Of a stretch of DNA of 64,000 nucleotides, positions 58,187-64,000 are shown one piece after another. The stretch is from an uncultured Dokdonia sp. (GTDB lineage Bacteria > Bacteroidota > Bacteroidia > Flavobacteriales > Flavobacteriaceae). Numbering within the stretch: the stretch's first letter is position 1; every line of letters begins with the position of its first letter. The translations under genes were made by a program, and so were the position numbers. The notes below the pieces were generated by a model. The model was given only the letters and a program-made list of their open reading frames with translations. It made no database searches and had not been told where the DNA came from. The stretch lies in NCBI RefSeq assembly GCF_947492815.1, contig NZ_CANLOB010000008.1:114888-178887 (forward strand), in the 5' to 3' direction.

Positions 58187-61100
58187 TTAAAATTGATATT
58201 TCAGCCCTAATTGTGCTCGCCATCTAGAATTTTGTAAATCCGTTACATAGGGAGATGTTCCTTCTGGAATATTAAATTGAAACTGTGGTTCATTATTTAC
58301 AATGCCTCTAAAATTAAGTAAGCTAAAACTTGAATTTACAACATTAGGAACAAATACTAATTGCCCCCAATCTTTATTAATAAAATTAAAGACATTCAAC
58401 ATATCAAAAGACATCTCGATAGCATGTCCATTTTTAAAATTATGTTTGTATTCTAGTTTCATATCTAACTCATGATTCCATGGTGTTCGAGCTCCATTAC
58501 GTTCTGCTATTTGTCCTCTACGCTCTCTTAAATAGGAATCATTTTCAATAAATGTATTTAAACGTTCCCATTGCTGAGCTGCTGTAGTTACTATAGTTCC
58601 ATTGGCATCTACAATATCAATCAAATTAATTTCTGAGGCGTTTCTAGGTACATAAATCACATCATTTCTAGAAGAACCATCTTGATTAAGGTCTCCTTGA
58701 TATACATAAGAGAAAGGACTTCCAGCTCTTCCGTTATATAAAAAAGAAACAAATCCTTGATTATTTGAATTAATTTGAAAACTATACGATTGACTACTTA
58801 CTATTTTGTGTCTTAAATCAAAATTAGAAAAAGATAATCCTGGGTTATTACCAAAAACAGCTTGATTCCATTCAAAATTAGCTGCTGGGGAATTACGTAC
58901 CGTACTTGAAATATCTTTACTTACTCCATAGGTATACCCTACATATCCATTATATCCTCCAATATCTTTAGAAATACCTGCAGTCATATTATATCTATAG
59001 CCTTTATCGGTATTAGTTAATAAAAAAACATTTGTAAAATTAGAATTGATTTTTATGTCATCACCTGTTTCTAAAAAGTATGGACGATTATCTGCTCCTT
59101 CAAAATTCCCAAGTGTTTCTCTTCTATTTATAGATTGAAAGAAAATACCTTTTACTACTTCTGTATAAGTCCCCTCTAAGTTTAAAGTCCACTTTTTCGG
59201 GAGTTTTGCTTGAAAAGCAATATTTGTTTTCCAATCTCGAGGTAATGTAAAATCAGTATCGATTAAATTAATCTCAGTAAGGTTGGGTTGTACCTCTCTT
59301 AAAGCTCCTAAATTTTCTGTAAGCGTAACGGCTTCATCTGGTCGAATATCTATATTAAAATATTCAGTGCCTGAAATGTATTCTGCATACGCAAACCATA
59401 AATAGGGAATTCGACCAGAAAATAGTCCTGTCCCTCCTCGTAAGGTATATTTCCCATTTTCATCTATTTTGTAATTAAACCCAATCCTTGGATTTACTTG
59501 TGGAGCAGCAGATATTTTATTATCAAATTGACTAAAAGCTGGTGTACTTTGAACTTCTTCACTAATCGGTAATGGATCTGTTAAATATTGTCCATCAAGA
59601 CGTATTCCCGCAGTAATAGTCAATTGATCATTTATACGAAACTTATCTTGAATATAGGCAGCAGCTTCTAATACATTAACTGTCGCTGAAGGCTGACTAC
59701 TTACAAAATCAAAATCATTATTAATAACATTATATACACCTCTTATTCGTCTAGGAGTATCATTGAGAAAATCATCTACAGATCTATATTCCCACCTCCC
59801 ATTCCATGCAGATAAAAAGCCATAATCAATGTTATTAAATTGAGCAAAACCACCTGCAATAATGGTATGACTATTTTTAGAATATGTAAACGTATCTGAA
59901 ATCTGAAAAGTAGAAAAATCTGTATCATATACAGAAGCTTCTCTATATGTTCCAGCAAAAATTCGCCCAGCTGAAGTCGTTGCTATCTGAATATGCGGAA
60001 AAACACGTCCATCAAACTCACGATTTTCTTTCACCGTATTATATCCAACAGAAAGTTTATTTGTACTTCCATTATTAAAATTTGATTTAAGCTCTAACGC
60101 TAAACTATTAGCAGTACTATTATGACGATATCCTTGATTACCAAAATTAAAAATGGTACTATTCCATTCCAGATTATCAGCATAACTATTTACATAATTA
60201 TTCCTCAATGTTAGCTTATGGTTTCTTGACAAGTTATAATCTAATCTGGCAAATAACTTTGTACTTGCTGTTTTTATTGATGCTTCTCTAAAAGCACCTG
60301 GATCATAATCATACTCATTAATTAATCGATCTCTAATAGCTAATACATCTTCTATTTCAATATCTGATGTTTCACTCCCTGGAGCATTTAAAACCGGAGT
60401 ATCTGATAGTGCTTGTTCAAAATTTACATAATAAAATAGTTTATCTTTTACTATAGCACCTCCTATACCTGCTCCAAATTGAAGATCATAAAATGACGAA
60501 ACTTGTTGTTCTACTCCATTAGCAAACCGACCTAATAACACCTGATTGTTCCCGTAGGCATATGCCTCTCCCTTGGTCGTATTAGTTCCATTTTTAGTTA
60601 CTAAATTAATACTAGCGCCATTAAAGTTTCCTAAACTCACATCAAAAGGACTTAACTTTACTGAAATTTGTTTCACAGCACCCAAGCCTATAGGTTGAGA
60701 TCGTGATAAACTTCCTGGTGAACCATTTGCAGAAGATCCCGAAGCCCCACTCGCAGGTTCTTGAAATCCTACCACATCATTATTAGCAATACCATCTATA
60801 GTAAGATTGTTAAAACGATTACTTGCTCCTCCAAAAGAGTTTAAATTATTTTCAGGTAAATTCTTAGTTAAATCCTGAATACTTCTACTGATCGTTGGTG
60901 TAGATCTTAATTCTTTTTTCCCTAATAAGGTTTCATTTCCATTCTTTTGTTTTTGTCCTTTGGTAGTAAGTACTATTTCATCCAAAGTTTCATTCTCTTC
61001 TATGAGTACAAAATTTTTAACTGTAATTGCCCCCAAATTAATTTCTACAAAAGGCTCTTTGATAGTCTTATAACCTAAAAACGAAACTGTAACTGTATAC

Positions 61101-61321
61101 GAATTACCAGGAGGTAAGTTTGTAAAACTATAAAATCCATTTTCTTGAGAAATTACGCCATATCTATAATTAGTTTCAGTATCTATTACGGTAATTGTAG
61201 CAAAAGATATAGCTGATTTATCGGAGTCTTCGAGTATTCCCTGAAGTGTCCCAGTAGTTTCTTGTCCGTACGCAAAAGCACACGATAGTAGCCCTACAAA
61301 AATGTAGAATATATTTTTCAT
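58187..61321 (-). CDS. Oar-like TonB-dependent outer-membrane receptor
   Basis: From the ATG at 61321 it has 1044 residues, with a signal peptide (MKNIFYIFVGLLSCAFAYGQ), a CarboxypepD_reg-like domain (about 22-105), then a plug with a long insert (FGGASNRFNNLTIDGIANNDVVGFQEPASGASGSSANGSPG) and a large barrel ending LGLKYQF. The Oar-like long-plug architecture differs from the iron-type receptors at 1247 and 4269. Its substrate is probably a polymer, peptide or protein rather than iron; this is inference. The promoter region carries a perfect palindrome at 61361-61380. Confidence 0.88.
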   Translation of the reverse strand: MKNIFYIFVGLLSCAFAYGQETTGTLQGILEDSDKSAISFATITVIDTETNYRYGVISQENGFYSFTNLPPGNSYTVTVSFLGYKTIKEPFVEINLGAITVKNFVLIEENETLDEIVLTTKGQKQKNGNETLLGKKELRSTPTISRSIQDLTKNLPENNLNSFGGASNRFNNLTIDGIANNDVVGFQEPASGASGSSANGSPGSLSRSQPIGLGAVKQISVKLSPFDVSLGNFNGASINLVTKNGTNTTKGEAYAYGNNQVLLGRFANGVEQQVSSFYDLQFGAGIGGAIVKDKLFYYVNFEQALSDTPVLNAPGSETSDIEIEDVLAIRDRLINEYDYDPGAFREASIKTASTKLFARLDYNLSRNHKLTLRNNYVNSYADNLEWNSTIFNFGNQGYRHNSTANSLALELKSNFNNGSTNKLSVGYNTVKENREFDGRVFPHIQIATTSAGRIFAGTYREASVYDTDFSTFQISDTFTYSKNSHTIIAGGFAQFNNIDYGFLSAWNGRWEYRSVDDFLNDTPRRIRGVYNVINNDFDFVSSQPSATVNVLEAAAYIQDKFRINDQLTITAGIRLDGQYLTDPLPISEEVQSTPAFSQFDNKISAAPQVNPRIGFNYKIDENGKYTLRGGTGLFSGRIPYLWFAYAEYISGTEYFNIDIRPDEAVTLTENLGALREVQPNLTEINLIDTDFTLPRDWKTNIAFQAKLPKKWTLNLEGTYTEVVKGIFFQSINRRETLGNFEGADNRPYFLETGDDIKINSNFTNVFLLTNTDKGYRYNMTAGISKDIGGYNGYVGYTYGVSKDISSTVRNSPAANFEWNQAVFGNNPGLSFSNFDLRHKIVSSQSYSFQINSNNQGFVSFLYNGRAGSPFSYVYQGDLNQDGSSRNDVIYVPRNASEINLIDIVDANGTIVTTAAQQWERLNTFIENDSYLRERRGQIAERNGARTPWNHELDMKLEYKHNFKNGHAIEMSFDMLNVFNFINKDWGQLVFVPNVVNSSFSLLNFRGIVNNEPQFQFNIPEGTSPYVTDLQNSRWRAQLGLKYQF

Positions 61322-61360
61322 TCTTAGAAGATTAGAAATAAAAAAGTGCATAAATAAGTA

Positions 61361-61380
61361 TACGCTTTCGCGAAAGCGTA
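61361..61380. repeat. Dispersed palindrome, 20 bp perfect, intergenic
   Basis: TACGCTTTCGCGAAAGCGTA, 39 bases upstream of the Oar-like receptor start codon. Confidence 0.95.
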
Positions 61381-61416
61381 CTTCTATTTAATCACTTTGG
61401 TAAATTGTTTTAGAAG

Positions 61417-62115
61417 TTATTGCAAGAAAAACGTAGCTGGCGATCCTCTAGTACCGAGGATTGTTTGACAAACAAATCGAATTAATAGCTTATTATTTGA
61501 ACAACTAATCTTCTCGTTATTCTCTAATTTTCTTAAAATAGCACGAATACATTCTAGAATACTGCCTAAAGGCTTATATTGAATTGTATATAGATCTTTA
61601 AAATTATCTATGTCATTCAGAATAGGTAAACATACAGTACTTATATTTTTAGAGGATAAACTTTCTAAAAATGTATTCCTTAAATTTTTAGTTTGCCAAG
61701 CTAGCTCTTTAAAGCTTTTTTTATCAAAATGCTTTCTACTAAGGCCTATAAGATACAAGCCACCATCTTTTGATAATCCAGCTACTCCTCTTTGGTCACA
61801 TATTGCTAATGCAGCTTTTTTAAGTATTTGGGAAGTAAGACTTGGCGTATCATTTCCTATAATAAGTAGCTGATGATATCCCTTATTAAAAATAGTCTGT
61901 GCAGCTTGAGAAATACGCTCTCCAAAAGTAGCGCCTTCCTGTAAACTTTCATCAAAATGATAGTAATCAAATCCTGTCTCCTGTACCTTTTTTAAGGTAT
62001 CCTTTTGAAGTAAACTTCCTAATTTTTCTAAAGCAAAAAAAGGTTTTCTTACTTTTTCTGCCTCAGGAGAAAGGGCAAAAACAAGTATAGCAGTATCTAA
62101 ATTAGTTTTCTTCAA
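61417..62115 (-). CDS. DUF2064 family glycosyltransferase-like protein
   Basis: A 232-residue protein: TAILVFALSPEAEKVRKPF at the start, YYHFDESLQEGATFGERISQAAQTIFNKGYHQLLIIGNDTPSLTSQIL (nucleotide-sugar-like Asp near residue 90), then KDGGLYLIGLS. DUF2064 (TIGR04282) proteins are GT-A-like transferases, some linked to arsenosugar synthesis. It is directly downstream of a B12-binding radical SAM gene on the same strand (85-base gap), a plausible functional pair. The end GTRGSPATFFLQ looks conserved in this group from memory. Confidence 0.78.
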   Translation of the reverse strand: MKKTNLDTAILVFALSPEAEKVRKPFFALEKLGSLLQKDTLKKVQETGFDYYHFDESLQEGATFGERISQAAQTIFNKGYHQLLIIGNDTPSLTSQILKKAALAICDQRGVAGLSKDGGLYLIGLSRKHFDKKSFKELAWQTKNLRNTFLESLSSKNISTVCLPILNDIDNFKDLYTIQYKPLGSILECIRAILRKLENNEKISCSNNKLLIRFVCQTILGTRGSPATFFLQ

Positions 62116-62200
62116 GGGCAGTAATACGTAAATCTATTATAATAAAGTTAGGTAGAATAAGGTATATAAACCTTACAAAAATTAACATTTATAATAATAC

Positions 62201-63625
62201 CTATGATAATCTTTGTTTAGGTCTAATAGTATTTATAACAAATTTCTCTATTGGAAAGTGAAATTTTTCCTTTTCACAGCGCCATTGACTTAATTTTCTA
62301 AGAGGATAGGCTAAAAGTTTGTGTTTAGGTCCGTATGCTAGTTTTAAGTAAAATTTAAAAGCTTCAAAAAATTTCACTTTTTCCTTACTAACCCAAGGTC
62401 CTGAAGACCCTATATAATCAAACTTAGCCCATTCTTTAGTTGTTTGCGGTAATACATATCCTTTTTTTACAACATCCTGAGTAATAGCTGAACCTGGATA
62501 TGGTTTAAAATAGAAAATAGGCGTATCAAACTTATCACTTTTACTTCTCAATTGTTTTACGACCTTAACAGTTTCGGCTACACTTTTATCAGATTCTTCT
62601 GGGAAACCAACTATAAAAGGAAAAATAACACCTATCCCTAATTCTTTGCACTTCTCTGCACAATAAAAAACTTGTGTGAGTTTTACGTCTTTTTTCATCC
62701 AATCCATCATTTCTTGAGATCCAGACTCCACACCAATAAGTAATCTTCTCAATCCTGATTCTTTACACAATTTCCATACTTCATCAGTGAGTCTTTCTCC
62801 TTGATCCGCTCTCATCGTTGCTGCCCAAGATATATTCAAGTCTCTCTTAATAAGCTCTTCTGCAAAACCTTTAATCCTTTTTGCATATGTAAAAAAGGTT
62901 TCATCTTGGAAATTAAGATCTGTAAATTTGTATTTTTTTTGATAATACTCAAGCTCTTCCCCCATTTTTTCTGAAGAAATTGCAGAGAACTTTCTTTGAA
63001 AGACAAAAGGATCTGCACAAAATGTACATCTAAAAAAACATCCTACAGAAGATATATAATCAAATTGTCTCTTTCCTTTTTTCTCAAAATAACGCTCTAC
63101 ATCTATCAAATCGTAATTAACTCTTTCAAAATTATTCACAGCCGCTATAGGCCTTGGTCCATTTTTTATAAATTCTCCTTCCTTATTTCTAAAAGACAAT
63201 CCTTTCACATCTTTTAAATCTTTTCCTTCATCTAAAAAAGTAATGAGTTCTTTAAAAGTTTCCTCCCCTTGTCCTTGTACTGTAATATCAATATAACTAT
63301 GATCTTGCATAGGTTCTAAGGCAAAAAGAGACGTGTGCCATCCTCCCCATATTACTGGCAATTCTGGTTTTAGTTTTTTTACTTTTTCAGACATTTCTAG
63401 TGCATCTTTAATGGGACTTCCTGTAATTACAGTCGTTCCGAAACAAAGTGCATCATCTATATGTTCGCTAAGCATACTATCCACATCATCTTCTATTCGG
63501 GCATCTATAATGATGACTTCATACTTTTCTTTATCTAATATGGTACCAATTGCCAATAATGCAAGAGGCATATCATAAAACACAGTAAGAGGGTTATAGA
63601 GAAGTATTTTTTTTCTTGAAGTCAT
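62201..63625 (-). CDS. B12-binding radical SAM protein
   Basis: A 474-residue enzyme. Residues about 6-145 form a cobalamin-binding Rossmann domain (ILLYNPLTVFYDMPLALLAIG, VIWGGWHTSLFALEP). The radical SAM cluster motif is CxxxCxxC at Cys196, Cys200 and Cys203 (GCFFRCTFCADPF). Typical SAM and B12 loops follow (INFQDETFF region, GVESGSQEMMDWMKK, VIFPFIVGFPEESDKS). Such enzymes perform methylations or ring rearrangements, often in lipid or hopanoid-like biosynthesis. Paired with DUF2064 downstream; substrate unknown. Confidence 0.85.
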   Translation of the reverse strand: MTSRKKILLYNPLTVFYDMPLALLAIGTILDKEKYEVIIIDARIEDDVDSMLSEHIDDALCFGTTVITGSPIKDALEMSEKVKKLKPELPVIWGGWHTSLFALEPMQDHSYIDITVQGQGEETFKELITFLDEGKDLKDVKGLSFRNKEGEFIKNGPRPIAAVNNFERVNYDLIDVERYFEKKGKRQFDYISSVGCFFRCTFCADPFVFQRKFSAISSEKMGEELEYYQKKYKFTDLNFQDETFFTYAKRIKGFAEELIKRDLNISWAATMRADQGERLTDEVWKLCKESGLRRLLIGVESGSQEMMDWMKKDVKLTQVFYCAEKCKELGIGVIFPFIVGFPEESDKSVAETVKVVKQLRSKSDKFDTPIFYFKPYPGSAITQDVVKKGYVLPQTTKEWAKFDYIGSSGPWVSKEKVKFFEAFKFYLKLAYGPKHKLLAYPLRKLSQWRCEKEKFHFPIEKFVINTIRPKQRLS

Positions 63626-63810
63626 TTTCTAGCTTTATTTTCAAGAAAGATAAATATTATTTACAGTAAGTCATAATCGAAAAAAGAGAATTCTACAAAT
63701 TAAGATAAAGAAATCATCTATTTACATACTACGTTTACTCTATTTTCCGCTTTCGCGAAAGACTATTTTTGTTGCACCGCTTATGTATTAGAAATAGATT
63801 GTAATAACGA
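63626..63810. other. Gene-free gap before the rRNA terminators
   Basis: Upstream of the radical SAM gene; holds a palindrome copy at 63748-63761 and no gene. Confidence 0.5.
63748..63761. repeat. Dispersed palindrome, partial, intergenic
   Basis: CGCTTTCGCGAAAG; the last arm base pairs are lost (ACT follows). Confidence 0.75.
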
Positions 63811-63840
63811 AAGGTCTAACACATAATTGTATTAGACCTT
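63811..63840 (-). repeat. Second copy of the rRNA-operon hairpin
   Basis: A 30-bp sequence identical to 63939-63968, with arms AAGGTCTAA and TTAGACCTT. It is followed on the minus strand by TCGTTATT, so there is no T-run and it may not terminate. Confidence 0.8.
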
Positions 63841-63938
63841 AAAAAAGCGATGTCTCTACGCTCCACTCGATGTAGCACTCTCCTTCATAAAGCAACAAGG
63901 TATCGTTTCTCTTTTCCCTTGACTTTACAGCATAAAAA

Positions 63939-63968
63939 AAGGTCTAACACATAATTGTATTAGACCTT
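63939..63968 (-). terminator. Terminator of the rRNA operon
   Basis: Minus strand: 9-bp stem AAGGTCTAA / TTAGACCTT with a 12-base loop, then TTTTTTT. It lies five bases after the 5S rRNA 3' end. Confidence 0.85.
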
Positions 63969-63973
63969 AAAAA

Positions 63974-64000
63974 GGCGGCGACCTACTCTCCCACGATTGT
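63974..64000 (-). rRNA. rrf: 5S rRNA, 3' end (partial)
   Basis: On the minus strand the last 27 bases read ACAATCGTGGGAGAGTAGG then TCGCCGCC, the conserved 3' end of Bacteroidota 5S rRNA (GTGGGAGAGTAGGTCGCCGC). The gene continues beyond the window; 23S and 16S should follow on the same strand. Confidence 0.9.

Noticed and set aside
21586..61380. The perfect 20-bp palindromes as transcription terminators
   Set aside because: They have no loop-forming bases, no T-run after them, and several lie upstream of genes or inside coding sequences.
63841..63938. A tRNA or second 5S gene between the two hairpins
   Set aside because: No cloverleaf or TTCRANNC-type arm is seen, and only a short loose match to the 5S end exists.

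Overview
The window looks like a stretch of chromosome from a marine Flavobacteriaceae bacterium (Bacteroidota). The DNA is AT-rich. Promoters follow the Bacteroidota form (TAnnTTTG at -7) and Shine-Dalgarno sites are mostly absent. Many proteins belong to families typical of this group: several TonB-dependent receptors, DUF6607, DUF4856, DUF6495, DUF2851, DUF6095, HTTM and CHU-like TPR histidine kinases. A 14-20 bp palindrome centred on TTTCGCGAAA occurs about 18 times, inside genes and between them. From memory this resembles Dokdonia-like genomes, but the genus is an inference.

Region 1-11.2 kb is an iron/heme island. A DUF6607 gene and an ankyrin-type gene lie on the minus strand, divergent from a HmuR-like receptor and a HmuY-like lipoprotein. 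Next comes a minus-strand operon reading DUF4856, imelysin, HTTM, TonB receptor, and then a small CxxCH heme-binding protein. Matching 23-bp inverted repeats sit in the control regions of both main transcription units and are good candidates for a shared metal-responsive operator.

Region 11.2-18.4 kb holds a PP2C-type phosphatase, a frameshifted VOC gene, a decayed gene resembling the C-terminus of an ECF sigma factor, an FAD oxidoreductase, hisS, and a DUF559 gene set among CCCTTTAGGG repeats. Region 18.4-31.4 kb is mostly housekeeping: a hydrolase and MacB-like permease, rpsF-rpsR-rplI, an orphan LytTR regulator, priA, a tandem pair of tail-collar genes, a BrkB-family protein, nadC and rlmH.

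Region 31.4-38.0 kb is accessory: an unknown lipoprotein, a four-gene cassette (unknown soluble protein, membrane protein, histidine kinase, LuxR-type regulator) with a long leader containing an inverted repeat pair, a VTT-type membrane protein, and a membrane protein plus GH19 muramidase pair that resembles a holin-endolysin module. Region 38.0-63.6 kb has rdgB, a DEAD-box helicase with a long structured leader and an Arg/Gly-rich tail, a TPR histidine kinase, trmH, a Sir2 deacylase, a second CxxCH heme-binding protein, an orphan GG-leader peptide gene, cystathionine beta-synthase, rny, a probable 6S RNA, zapA, murQ, and at the end YceI, an Oar-like TonB receptor, a DUF2064 glycosyltransferase and a B12-binding radical SAM protein. 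The last bases are the 3' end of a 5S rRNA on the minus strand, so an rRNA operon continues past the window.
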